64,000 nucleotides of DNA from Ignavibacteriales bacterium (GTDB lineage: Bacteria > Bacteroidota > Ignavibacteria > Ignavibacteriales > Ignavibacteriaceae). The notes under the pieces were generated by a model. That model did not search any database. It was not told the origin of the DNA and saw nothing but the letters and a program-made list of their open reading frames with translations. The translations under genes and the position numbers were made by a program. Below are positions 1-10,017 of the stretch, in pieces; positions within the stretch are counted from its first letter, which is position 1; every line of letters starts with the position of its first letter. Where the stretch lies: assembly GCA_016714125.1 (NCBI GenBank), contig JADJNX010000003.1, positions 434,001 through 498,000 on the forward strand, given 5' to 3'.

Positions 1-2
1 AT

Positions 3-601
3 TCCACAGCAATAGTTGGAGTTTTCATTGGGTTGCTTTTATCAGCGCTTGCATTGATAGGAATCTTTAAAGAGGATATCATCCCCTATGTTCAAGATGA
101 GTTTGTCAGAGCAAATTTAATGGCTGATTCTGTCTGGATTGGAATTGAACCACTGATTGGTGGCTTACTTATTTTCTTAACGATTTATGGTGTTTATCTA
201 TTAAATAAAAAACGGCATTTTAATGCATTTGTGGCTTTGTATGGCGGCACGGCACTTACTCTCTCTTTGATGTTACCCCTTATGTTACCTCAAATCGAAA
301 ACTATGTACAGGGAGCACCTGTTGAATTTTATAAGTCATTAAAGGGAAAAGATGTTTATGTAAAGTCGGTGGGATTCAGAAGTTATGCAGACATCTATTA
401 CAGCGAAAAGAAAAAAGTCAACAGTGCTTCAGGTATTGGTATTCAGCATAAAATATCGAAGATTTCCTGATCAATGGTGATGTTTCAAAACCGGCTTATC
501 TCGTCACCAAAGTAAACGAACGTGATAAATGGACAAAAATCCCAAATCTTGAGGTGATGTTTGAGAAAAACGGATTTATTTTTTATGAAAAGAAGAAAAT
601 A
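3..601 (+). CDS. ArnT-like (PMT/GT83-type) membrane glycosyltransferase, C-terminal part
   Basis: Only the C-terminal part is in the window; the N-terminal membrane bundle with its catalytic Asp lies to the left. Three hydrophobic segments (about residues 8-22, 47-65 and 72-92 of what is visible) are followed by a soluble domain with KGKDVYVKSVGFRSYADI, then after a frameshift EDFLINGDVSKPAYLVTK, which resembles the C-terminal domain of ArnT-like lipid-linked-sugar transferases. The first frame stops at 470. Adding one A to the run at 450-453 restores the second frame. Read literally, that frame runs to a TGA at 692-694 inside the convergent GT2; one further lost base would end it at a TAA near 600. 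These enzymes use polyprenyl-phosphate sugars, which a DPM-like GT2 such as the convergent neighbour could supply. Family assignment is moderately sure; the substrate is unknown. Confidence 0.6.
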
Positions 602-607
602 AGAGGG

Positions 608-1348
608 CTATTTGTAGATGTCGAAACTGGCAATTCCCAGTTTCTGAAGGCGATGTTTCAGCGAAGTAATAAGTACTCCTATTCCGTAAATTGAACTCCT
701 CTTAAAATTGATTGAGGAGGCTTCTTCAAAATATTTGGTTGGGCAGGTCACCTCACCAATCTCGTAGCCTTTGTAGATAATCTGAGATAACATTTGATTG
801 TCAAATACAAAATCGTCTGAGTTGGCTTCAAGATTTAAGTCACGAAGAACAGTAGCGGAAAATGCCCTGTAGCCTGTATGATATTCTGACAGTTTTTGAC
901 CCACAAGCCAATTCTGTACCAGAGTTAAAAAACGATTTGCGATATATTTATAAAGTGGCATTCCCCCTTTTAGTGCTCCTTTTCCCAGAATTCTTGATGC
1001 CAGAACAACAGGGTAAAGATCATTTGCAATGATCCAGGATATAGAAGGAATAAGTTTAGGGGTGTATTGATAATCAGGATGAAGCATGATTACGATATCG
1101 GCTCCCAGTTCAAGCGCTTTTTTGTAGCAGCTTTTTTGGTTACCCCCATAACCTTTGTTTTTATCATGCTTAATTACATGTTTAATTCCAAGTCGTCTTC
1201 CCACTTCGGCGGTATCATCTTTACTGGCGTCATCCACAAGTACTACATCATCAACAATATCAAAAGGAATCTCGTTGTAAGTCTGTTCAAGGGTTTTTGC
1301 CGCATTGTAGGCGGGTAACACCACGATTATTCTTTTATTATTCAGCAT
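608..1348 (-). CDS. GT2 glycosyltransferase, dolichyl/polyprenyl-phosphate sugar synthase-like
   Basis: This 246-aa GT-A fold enzyme starts with IIVVLPAYNAAKTLEQTYNE and carries VLVDDASKDDT near residue 40 (nucleotide binding) and MLHPDYQY near residue 90 in the DxD position. No transmembrane anchor is obvious, so it fits short DPM1/Ppm-like enzymes that load a sugar from an NDP donor onto a polyprenyl phosphate at the cytoplasmic membrane face. It begins 9 bases after the end of the hybrid kinase and so looks like the last gene of the polysaccharide operon. It meets the ArnT-like gene tail to tail, a plausible donor-synthase/acceptor-transferase pair (inference). The frame is intact. An undecaprenyl-phosphate glucose or mannose synthase is equally possible. 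Confidence 0.8.
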   Translation of the reverse strand: MLNNKRIIVVLPAYNAAKTLEQTYNEIPFDIVDDVVLVDDASKDDTAEVGRRLGIKHVIKHDKNKGYGGNQKSCYKKALELGADIVIMLHPDYQYTPKLIPSISWIIANDLYPVVLASRILGKGALKGGMPLYKYIANRFLTLVQNWLVGQKLSEYHTGYRAFSATVLRDLNLEANSDDFVFDNQMLSQIIYKGYEIGEVTCPTKYFEEASSINFKRSSIYGIGVLITSLKHRLQKLGIASFDIYK

Positions 1349-1357
1349 AAAGCAGTA

Positions 1358-4300
1358 TTAAAATATTTTACTTAAAACTTCTACCATTTTGTTTCTGAAG
1401 ATCGGTTTCGAAACAAAATCCGTAAATCCTGTTGCAATAAACTTCTCTTTATCACCCGGAAGAACATATGCTGTAACCGCTAAAATTGGTATATCTTCAA
1501 GTCTATCCATTGTGCGAATAATCTTAAGTGCGTCCAAACCATTATATTCGCCTTGTAAATTGATGTCCAAGACGATAAAATCAAATTTTTCGTTTTCAAG
1601 AAGCGGGATAGCATCTTCAAAACTTTGTGCAAATTTTATCGATTTCATGTCTTTCATCTGCACTTTAAACAAGATCTGAGAGTCCAACTGATCTTCGATA
1701 TAAAGGCAATTCATTCCGGAGAGATTAATAGACCCTGAAGCATCCCTGAATTCGGATGTTTGTTCCTTTGCTGCAACCTTGGCCGGTTCCGGCTGAGGTG
1801 TTGCAGGAACTGCTCTCTGCTCCCACCGTTTTTCCTCACTAATAGGAGTTGGAGGTTCACTTTTAACCGGTCTCGGTGTATAATCTTCATTTCTCTTAAC
1901 TTGAGGCGGTTGATTATCTATTTTTTCTCTTTCATATCTCTGCGGAATATCCTTGTTGACAGGTTCTGCCGGAGATTCGCTGTGAGTTCTACCCGGGCTG
2001 TTATACGACCCGGAAATCTCTTGTGTATCCCGTCTTCTCGGAGTTTCGGTATAGATATCACGTTGTGCAAGGGATTCATCAAATGAACTCTTTGGTTTTA
2101 AAAGTTCCTTTTTCTCCTGCTCCTTTTTCCGTCTTTTTGTGAGAAAGTCCAATTCACTGTCAAAATCAAAATCACTATAGTCGTTGTTTTCTTCTTCTTT
2201 AGGAATTCTATCATGGGAAATGCCTAAGGTACGATCTTCATGTAGGCGTTCATTCCCAAACTCTTTGACGGGGCGGCTCTGTTGCAGACCCAGGTGATCA
2301 AATTCACTGTCAGTAATTGATATCTTTTCAGCCGTTAATGCGGGTTTAAATACTTTTTCCTTCTCAGCTTCAGTGGCAGGTTCTTCTTGATGAAACTGTG
2401 CATCAAGTGACAATATCAGCCCGATATCAAACGGTGTTCCCATTTTCTGGATGATTTCAAACCTTGCATCCAATAATTTAAACAACCTCTGAGCAGAAAA
2501 AATTGTAAATCTTGAAACACCAAAAGCTCTGAGTTTTGATACATCTGAATCAGAAAAGAGTCCTTGGACAAGATAAAGCAGTTTTTGTTGAATCTTTAAT
2601 GTATGGTCACGAAAAGTTATGATGAAATGAGTTTCATCAAGTTGATAACCACTTATAAAAAGTTCTTGCTCATCTGATACATGCGAAAGAATTTTCACAA
2701 TGAGGCAAACAAGATTAATAACTTTCTCTTCATCGGAATTAATCTCAACACCCGTCGAAATTCTGTCTGCTACAAGTGCTTTCTTCCAGGGATTATTGGC
2801 CTCTTTGATCTCCTTAAAACCTTTTCAAGAAGTAAATCCAAACTAAATTTTTGTTTTTGAATATCACCAAAATGTTGTTCAATCTGGGCATATTCGGAAA
2901 TTGAATCCATGGTATAGAGAAGTTTTTTTCTATTCTCATCAATAATGCTGATTGCTTCTGCTTGATCCTCAGTTGGGACTTCGATAGTATCTTTAAGTTC
3001 AGCGATAAAACCAACTATAACATTGATTGGGGTAAGAATTTCATGGAAAATAAATGAAAGTTGACCCGGATCAATGCCACCCGGTCTTATTTCATGATTT
3101 CCGTGTGATTTCTTCTCAACATATACTATTTTATCAACTGGTTTGTCAACATAAACAATTTTTTCAACTTCTTTTTCGACAACAGTTACTTTTGCATCAC
3201 TTTCATGAGAAATCAATTTACCAATGTAAGCGATCTGTGAAATGGCGCCATCAACTCCCGCAAATGATATAGAAGTAAACTCAGTCTCAATTTCTTTTCC
3301 GGAATGGTTTTTAATGCGGGCAATGAAGTGATTGGGAGTTAGACTCTTTTTGATAAAGTCGTTTCGAGAATTCTCATTTGCGAGTTGAACTATACTGTTG
3401 TTTAACAACTCAGTTCTCTTATATCCAAGATATTTTTCAACAACCGGATTAACATAACTAATAAAACCTGTATTATCAGTAACTATTAAAATATCCTGTG
3501 AATACTCAAACACGGTACGCATCATTTGTAATTGTTCTTCCTTCTCAAGAAGACTGGTGATGTCACGAATGATATTAAAATGAGCCTCAGAACCCTCGTA
3601 GTTAAAAGATATTCTGTAAATCTCAACCTGAATGAGACTTCCGTCTTTTTTCCTGTGGTTAAAGGGACCGAGAAATTTCCCTTCCTCATGTTTCGCAGAG
3701 TCTGCAATGGTCTGAATCTCATCAGGGAGATAAAGATCGGTGAGGTCCATCTGTAGAAACTCCTGACGGGAGTATCCATAAAGATTAAGAGCGATGGCAT
3801 TTACATCAAGAAACTTAAAAGTTTCAAGATCGTAAATGAAAACTGCATCCGGGTTTTTACTGACTATAAATTCGTACATTTTATTTTTTGTTTTTAAAAT
3901 GGATTCGAGAGTTAAACTAAAATTATTCCCATCCGTAAATATAAGATTATTCTGGGATTCAGGTCTAATCGAAACCATTTCAGAGGTATTTATTGGTCGG
4001 GCAATCCCAATTACAGCAAGGGTTGTTTTCAAGATCAAGCAGAGGTATCTCGATTATCTCGTGTAATTGCTCAACCTGAACCCCCTTCACTTTGTCGGTT
4101 ATAAGTGTGGCAACTGTCAAACTGTCTCGTAGATATTTTTCGAGGGAGGAATAAAATTCGTAGATATAGTGAGGAATAAAGTTTTTTTCCGGTCTGCCTT
4201 CCATTTGTCCTGTTTTAAGGCTCATGTGAGTGGCATACTTGTCGTTCACAATTACATATTTCCCATCACTGTCTTTTAACCAAACCATGTCGGTAAAAGA

Positions 4301-4794
4301 ATCTGCTTTAGTCTGAATTTTTGATTTGGCAAGGTATGTGAAAGGATAAGATGACTCTATCTCTTGAAGGAAAGATTCAAGCTCCGGCGAAAGAGCCATC
4401 TCGACAATTTCCTTTTTGGAGATACTCACCTTAAGTTGACTTATTCTGGCTCCGGAAGTATATTTAAAGTTGAGTAACTTTAAAGTAAATCCCCAATTTC
4501 TGAATTTTGGACAAAACAATTAACCGTTATCTCTTTACCATTCCGAAGGTAAAAACTCAGTGGGTCAGAAAATTCTTTTGAATCGGCTCCGGAAATTAAA
4601 TTTTTTAATTTAATCCCTTCCGATATCAGGAACAGATCGGCAAACGAATCGCTGGATTCTTTGATATTAAACAGCTGTTCCGCTTCAGAATTAAAAGCTA
4701 CAAGTTTCCCTCTCTCATCAAGTACCACAAAAGGATTTGTGATGGTTTTTGAGAAAGTTTCAAATAATGATCTTAATTCTTCAGCAGTCATCAT
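1358..4794 (-). CDS. Four-PAS hybrid histidine kinase with degenerate ATPase domain and C-terminal receiver
   Basis: Four open pieces form one protein of about 1145 aa, broken near 4490, 4020 and 2815; each junction continues cleanly in the next frame. Order: PAS1 (PFVVLDERGKLVAFNSEAEQ), PAS2 (MVWLKDSDGKYVIVNDKYAT), PAS3 (AVFIYDLETFKFLDVNAIAL), PAS4 (ILIVTDNTGFISYVNPVVEK), a Val/Lys-rich stalk (EKIVYVDKPVDKIVYVEKK), then HisKA with intact FHEILTPINVIVGF. The following domain has the spacing of a HATPase fold, but the N, G1 and G2 boxes are unrecognisable (KILSHV, FRDHT, AFGVSRF). A charged, Pro-rich linker of about 200 aa leads to a receiver with phosphoacceptor in FIVLDINLQG, TA switch and SKPI Lys. 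There is no membrane segment, so it is probably a cytoplasmic sensor. It sits 9 bases after the FN3 lipoprotein, in the polysaccharide operon. The fold of the pseudo-ATPase region is inferred from pattern only. Confidence 0.8.
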
Positions 4795-4803
4795 ATACTG
4801 CTT

Positions 4804-6104
4804 CTACTTTCTTTTTCGTTCGTACCGAATTATGGCTTTTGCAGGCTCTGTAATTGTCACAGACACCTCATTAGAAGGTCGTGATATATACCCCTGTTTC
4901 GAGAGTTTTATTCTATAAAAATACGTTTTACCTTTGGTTATCAAAGTATCATCAAAAGCCGTTATATCCGAACTCAGAATAGCGATCGTTTGGTAAGTAC
5001 CTCCTGATCCTTCCTTTCGTTCGATAAGGTTACCCTCTTCCTGATTTGAATTGTCCTTCCATGACAATTTGACCATTCGTTTTGAAACGGCAGGTGTATC
5101 GGCAAAGACACCTATCAGATTACTTGCGGGTGTAAGATCAAAAGGCCATGTAATAACAGATACCTCACGAGAAGACCCGGAATCAGTTTGAGCGATTACT
5201 TTAACTCTGTAATAATAAGTGGCACCACCAAAAAGGGTTCCCGAATTATCAGTGTAAGATGTTCGGCTGGCCGAGAGAGTTGCAATCGGTGACCAAAGCA
5301 CCGAACTTGCAGATTTTCTCTGAACCGACAAATAAATGCCATTTGTTGCTCTGTTTACCCAATTAAGTTCCACTTCACGCTGCCCCCACGCTGTGGCGGT
5401 CAGACTTTGTGGTCCTAATATTCCGGCACCTGAGCCTCCTTCAGAATTGATGATAACACTGAAATTCGATTTGCCAATCTTGTTGTAAGCTCTGATCTTA
5501 TAATAATTGATCACGGGCGGTTTTGGTATCGGCATAAGCTTTGTGGAAGGAGAGACAGTGGTATATAGAAAAAACGAAGCATTATCAGTGTTTACTTCAC
5601 TTAACCAGATTTCATATCCATCTACTAATTTTGAACTGTCTTTCCAGGAGAGAATAATGTCTGTGGCTCCTTCAGGTTCAATAATTTCAAGGTTGTATGG
5701 TGCCGCCGGGGGAGATTTAGATGTAACTACTGCAATTTTGGTTTTGTTTCACTGCTACTCGAATTTCCACCCAGGTCATAAACTTTTATATAGTAGCTAA
5801 AAGTTTTATCAACAAATGTGGCCGAATCCAAATTTAGCTTTACTGAAGGTCTGTTCCCATTCTCTGCAGGGAAACTGCCCGAGAGAAGTCCGTCGATATA
5901 TAACTCAACCTTTGCAATACCTTGATCGTCGGAAGCATCATATATGATCTCCTGTGGACCAAGAATGATCGTATCGTTCGACGCCGGTTTGTAAAGTGCG
6001 ACCTGTGGCGGAATTGAGTCACTGCCTCCAAGAGGTTCAACACAGGAAGTAAGGAAAAAACTACCAAATAATAAGATTATCGGCACATATATTTTTTTGA
6101 GCAT
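4804..6104 (-). CDS. Ig-like/fibronectin type III lipoprotein
   Basis: A lipoprotein signal with LTSC ends at Cys21. An Ig-like segment (IPPQVALYKPASNDT to about residue 120) follows, then about three fibronectin type III modules recognised by repeated LSWKD/LNWVN and YYYRVKV/FYRIKL strands. A single frameshift near 5740 separates the N-terminal 125 residues from the rest; in the other frame translation continues KTKIAVVTSKSPPAAPYNLE into the downstream part. The product is probably a periplasmic or surface-exposed outer-membrane lipoprotein with no visible catalytic site. It lies 15 bases after the NodB-fold gene and 9 bases before the kinase, so it is likely co-transcribed. A role in holding or scaffolding the exported polysaccharide is an inference from position only. 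Confidence 0.75.
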
Positions 6105-6119
6105 CTCTAAACCAAATTC

Positions 6120-8011
6120 TTAATTCTTGTAATCGATATAATAAATTCTAGACTCTGATGATTTTAAATCTTTCACCCTCAAAGTCAATTTTTTTAATTC
6201 TCTGTTTATTTCAGTTTCCGGCAGTGGAGTATTAATTTTCTCAGATGATAATTTATATGTCCCCGGCATTGATGTAAAATCAACCGGAATTAAAACTTCT
6301 TTCAGGTTAGTGGTACCCACATTTGATACAGCAATAACCATTCTTGTTGAGCCTCTGGCTTCAACCCTTAACTCAACTTTATTTTTATTTGTCCACCAGT
6401 TGTATAATACCGGCATACTGGTGACCCAAATATCTTTTTCCTTAAAATACTTAAAGATATCTTTAACTACTGCAACATTTTCCGGTTTTAGCTGGAAGTT
6501 TGTATGCAGTTTAAGAACATAAAGTCCTCCCTCAAAAAGGAGTCGGTCAACATCCTCGAGATAAGTATATAATTGAAAGTCATGATCCTTTAAACCATAT
6601 CTACCTACTATTTCCTTATCGTCTCTCACGGTCTTGGTCACAGTTATAATTGCCTCTTCACCTTTAACAACATATTTCGGCACAGATCTGTCTGTTAAGG
6701 AATCAGTTATTATGTATTTGACACCGGATGAGGCTGCTGCCATCAGGGAATTATCATCAAACAAGCCATAAAGTGGCTTAATACCCTGCACTTTAGCGCC
6801 GGATGAGGTTTTAAAAGATTGAATGGCACCGCTAAAGTCAGCAGTCTGAACCTCGACTTTGTCAAGTTTGTTTACGGTATCATTAACAGAATTCATAAAA
6901 CCAATATCAACAACACCGGCGACATCACCATAACCTGAGAGGCTTTTAACCAAAGCAGAGGAGGATGAAGCGGCTCCACCATCGACAAGGAAAGTTGCTT
7001 TAATTCCTGCTGCAGATAACAATGGAAGCAGGTTTTTAATATTTTCCGGTTCTTCTCCAACGGAGGCAACCACGATTGCCGCAGCTTTTTTATTGCCGGG
7101 CCAATCAACAATGTAGGCACTCGGCTTTTTAGATAACCAGTAGAGTGAATTCCTTATCAGGTTATCAAGAACAATAAACTCTTCCCTCTGTCCCACCACA
7201 GTTATAATGTCGAAGCCAAACCACACAAATCTTCCTTTACCATAAGTCCCAAAACATAACCCGGAAGTATTCAATACTTCTTCTTTAACCAGTCCTGAGT
7301 CGAGTTTAAAGTCGTACCAAAAACTTAGTTGATGCGTTCTCGGATCTAAAACCCTTGTTGCAACCATATTATCCCAAGTAGCAATTTTTAGACGATATCC
7401 GGTAGGAATGTCTGAAGTTATCGGAGAAGCACCTTTAAGAGTTAATAACCTTGGTGAAGGAAACTTTGAAATCTCTTTTGTAAAATTTGTACCGTAAACT
7501 TCCTTAAAAAATTCCCATCCCCTCCACTTTCCATCAGATGAAAAGGTAGCCGTTGCACCCGTTGCAAGGATGTTACCACCCCTGTCAATAAAATCTTTAA
7601 TTGTGAGAATCTCTGTCACTTAATGCCTTAACACTGGGAAGAATTAAAATCTGAAAATCTCCGGTTGTCAGGATACCTTTTAGAATGTCATCTTCGGTGA
7701 TTACAGTCATTGGATATTTGTTTCCTGCAACATATCTCTCCCCAGGCTGCAACATTATCCTTCACCCATGTAGAACCTTTTGGAAGGTAATTCTCTGTCT
7801 GCTTGGAATACAAGATGGCAACTTTTATCTGATCCGTTGTGAAAATCTTGGCAAAGGATTCCAAAGAAAAGGAATTAGATGAAAAAGCATATGCTCCGAA
7901 GACTCCTTGCAATATATAATTATATATAAATATTGAAAGTACCATCATAACTCCTCCAATGATTGCTATCAAGCTGAAGGAAAAAAAGAAGTTCCTCTTC
8001 TTTAGCGCCAC
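6120..8011 (-). CDS. Membrane-anchored NodB-fold protein, probable pseudo-deacetylase
   Basis: About 630 aa in three frames, broken near 7737 and 7615. An N-terminal membrane anchor (residues about 10-32) is followed by a domain resembling GATase1/ThuA-type folds (DIDRGGNILATGAT region). Next comes a segment laid out like a polysaccharide deacetylase (KKAAAIVVASVGEEPENIK, then AAGIKATFLVDGG), and a C-terminal beta-rich domain. In active NodB enzymes the first motif has TFDD and the second HxxxH; here they read VVASVG and GVVDIGFMNS, so the metal ligands are missing. The gene sits where the PgaB-type deacetylase would be in a PNAG locus, after the synthase, and overlaps the Gln-rich membrane protein by 10 bases. 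It may bind or guide the polymer rather than deacetylate it (inference). Confidence 0.65.
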
Positions 8012-8481
8012 TTCAAGTTCCCGCCCTGTCTTGTCTGTTGGGGCTGTTGTTGTTGTTGTTGTTCTGTTGCACCCTCAGAAGTAACCTTTACAAATTTCTT
8101 TGCATTGGTGGTCACTGCCGATATTGGGGCTTCTCTTCTTGGCGAAAATGGTTGAACGTTAGGTACGTTTTCTGCAGTGAAACTTGAGGTAGTTCTACCC
8201 GGAGCCTGGTAATTTGATGTTGACTGACCCGTGCGGTAAGCAGGGGCATGTGAAGTTTCAAATGCCGGACCTGTCCGTCTGCCTTCTCTCGTTGCTGATG
8301 TATGCTCTGAAGCAAGCTCAGGTGTAACAAGTTCTGCTTGTATAGTTGCAGGCGGAACACTTTTTTGACGTACGCCTCTTGCCTCTCTCACCTTAAAAAG
8401 AATGTAGGCTCCGATAGAGAGAAAGAAAGTGCTGATTGTTGCAACCAGTATGATTGTGGCTAATATAGGTACTAATTCCAT
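8002..8481 (-). CDS. Small Gln-rich single-pass membrane protein
   Basis: I do not recognise the family. The 159-aa product has one N-terminal membrane helix (residues about 5-30, ILATIILVATISTFFLSIGA). A basic stretch follows (KVREARGVRQK), and the remaining ~120 residues are disordered and rich in Ser, Thr, Pro and Gln, ending in a run of seven Gln and QQTRQGGNLKWR. The topology suggests a short membrane anchor with a cytoplasmic tail. It lies 15 bases after the GT2 synthase and overlaps the NodB-fold gene by 10 bases, so translation of the three is probably coupled. An accessory subunit of the synthase, comparable in position to the small PgaD protein, is possible, but there is no sequence similarity to support it. 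Confidence 0.6.
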   Translation of the reverse strand: MELVPILATIILVATISTFFLSIGAYILFKVREARGVRQKSVPPATIQAELVTPELASEHTSATREGRRTGPAFETSHAPAYRTGQSTSNYQAPGRTTSSFTAENVPNVQPFSPRREAPISAVTTNAKKFVKVTSEGATEQQQQQQPQQTRQGGNLKWR

Positions 8482-8496
8482 AATAAATCCTTTTTT

Positions 8497-9894
8497 CTAT
8501 TTTCCGGTTCCGATGCGTTCCAATTTGCCCCAGTTCATATCTAAACCAAGGAACTCTTCAATTGTTGACATCATCTTACAAATATCAATTGCGAATACAA
8601 AAAACATTCTATAAACAAGTGTGTATGGCACAAGACGGAATTCTTCATCTTCTACAGCGACACAATATAATGCAGTGACTGCATCAAGTAAAGCTAGAAA
8701 AACCCACCAGAAAAATATGAGACTTGTATAACCATAAAAGAGCGATACTACGATAAAAAAGAAATTTGCCACAATATTCATGATCGGCCAGATAAGGGCT
8801 TCATAGAACATTGTCCAAAGAATGAATGTATCACCAAAATTGATCGTTGGGTTATACAACAAATTTTTATGTTTTCTGATAGCCTGGAGAATTCCCCGGG
8901 TCCAACGATACCTTTGTTTTAGAAGTTGTTGAAGCTTTACGGGCGCTTCAGTCCATGCAATTGCTGTTGGTTCATAATAAACTTTCCAGCCTTTTGATAA
9001 AATCTTTAAAGTGAGATCAGCGTCTTCAGCAAATGTGTCACTGGAGTAATATCCTACTTCTTCAATAGCTTTTTTACGGAACAGACCAATAGGTCCCGGG
9101 ATGATATTAACCAGCTTCAGGAAACTCTGAGCAGCTCTCGCCATATTCAAACCTTCTATATACTCGAGAGCTTGTAAATCGGCGTAAAATCTTTTTCTAT
9201 TTAATACCTTTACATTACCGGCAACAGCTCCGATCCTTGGATCGATGAAGTGCCTCGCTGCATTTTTAATAGTTTCAGGAGATAACTGACTATCACCATC
9301 CATACACAAAACTATTTCAGCTTTAGAGTAACTTATCCCCGCATTAAGAGCACGAGCTTTTCCCCCGTTTGGCTTGCTTATTAATGAAACTTTAACTTTC
9401 CCATATACACCCTGCTGATAACCAACCATTGTTTTTGCAACTTCGTAAGTATCGTCTGTTGAACCATCATTTACAACGATTATCTCATAATTAGAATAAT
9501 CCAACTCAAGAAGAGAAACTATTGCATCTTTAAGAAGAATACCTTCGTTATAAACAGGAACTATGACCGAAACAAAAGGTTGAAAATCAGGTCGTTTGGA
9601 AAAGGTATAATTATTCAACCAAAGATATGCCATCCCCAAAAGTCCAAAATAGCGAATTAGCAGGATCAGAAGAAAAAGTAAAAGAGAAATCATTGTCGAA
9701 TATTCAAAAAGCGCAGAATATGACAAAATAGTCATGGGCATCGTAAAAATGATTGTCAAGATCAATGCCACCGAAGAAAGTCCGGAAATAAACAATCTAC
9801 GGAGAATCTGATTTAACCGGTTAACCTGAGCTGTTTCGGTTGCTTCAGTGTTTTTAACGGTTATCTTGGTTGATCTAATCTTGTTCTGTGACAT
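8497..9894 (-). CDS. Processive membrane GT2 polysaccharide synthase (PgaC/BcsA-like)
   Basis: 465 aa, intact. Two N-terminal membrane helices (about 33-57 and 63-95) precede a cytoplasmic GT-A domain, with three or four helices at the C-terminus (about 340-430). Synthase motifs are all present: VSVIVPVYNEG, VVNDGSTDDT, CMDGDSQL (DxD), FAEDADLTL (catalytic base region) and QRYRWTRG (QxxRW). These define a processive enzyme that polymerises a sugar from a UDP or GDP donor and translocates it across the inner membrane. No PilZ domain is present, unlike BcsA. Length and layout match poly-N-acetylglucosamine synthase PgaC best, but polymer identity cannot be read from sequence. It lies downstream of the TPR/barrel exporter and upstream of the small membrane protein and NodB-fold gene, completing an export set. 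Confidence 0.85.
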   Translation of the reverse strand: MSQNKIRSTKITVKNTEATETAQVNRLNQILRRLFISGLSSVALILTIIFTMPMTILSYSALFEYSTMISLLLFLLILLIRYFGLLGMAYLWLNNYTFSKRPDFQPFVSVIVPVYNEGILLKDAIVSLLELDYSNYEIIVVNDGSTDDTYEVAKTMVGYQQGVYGKVKVSLISKPNGGKARALNAGISYSKAEIVLCMDGDSQLSPETIKNAARHFIDPRIGAVAGNVKVLNRKRFYADLQALEYIEGLNMARAAQSFLKLVNIIPGPIGLFRKKAIEEVGYYSSDTFAEDADLTLKILSKGWKVYYEPTAIAWTEAPVKLQQLLKQRYRWTRGILQAIRKHKNLLYNPTINFGDTFILWTMFYEALIWPIMNIVANFFFIVVSLFYGYTSLIFFWWVFLALLDAVTALYCVAVEDEEFRLVPYTLVYRMFFVFAIDICKMMSTIEEFLGLDMNWGKLERIGTGK

Positions 9895-10017
9895 TTATCT
9901 TCTTTTTTGTGATACTTTCTTATTAGCAAAAATCATGCCTGATAAAAATAGTTCGATTATGGGTTGATTACAACTGTTTAAAAATACTAAATTGCTGAAA
10001 TTCTCACATTGAGACAG

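Noticed and set aside
8040..8062. Trinucleotide microsatellite (TTG repeat)
   Set aside because: It encodes the Gln run of the small membrane protein; too short to call a variable repeat without population data.
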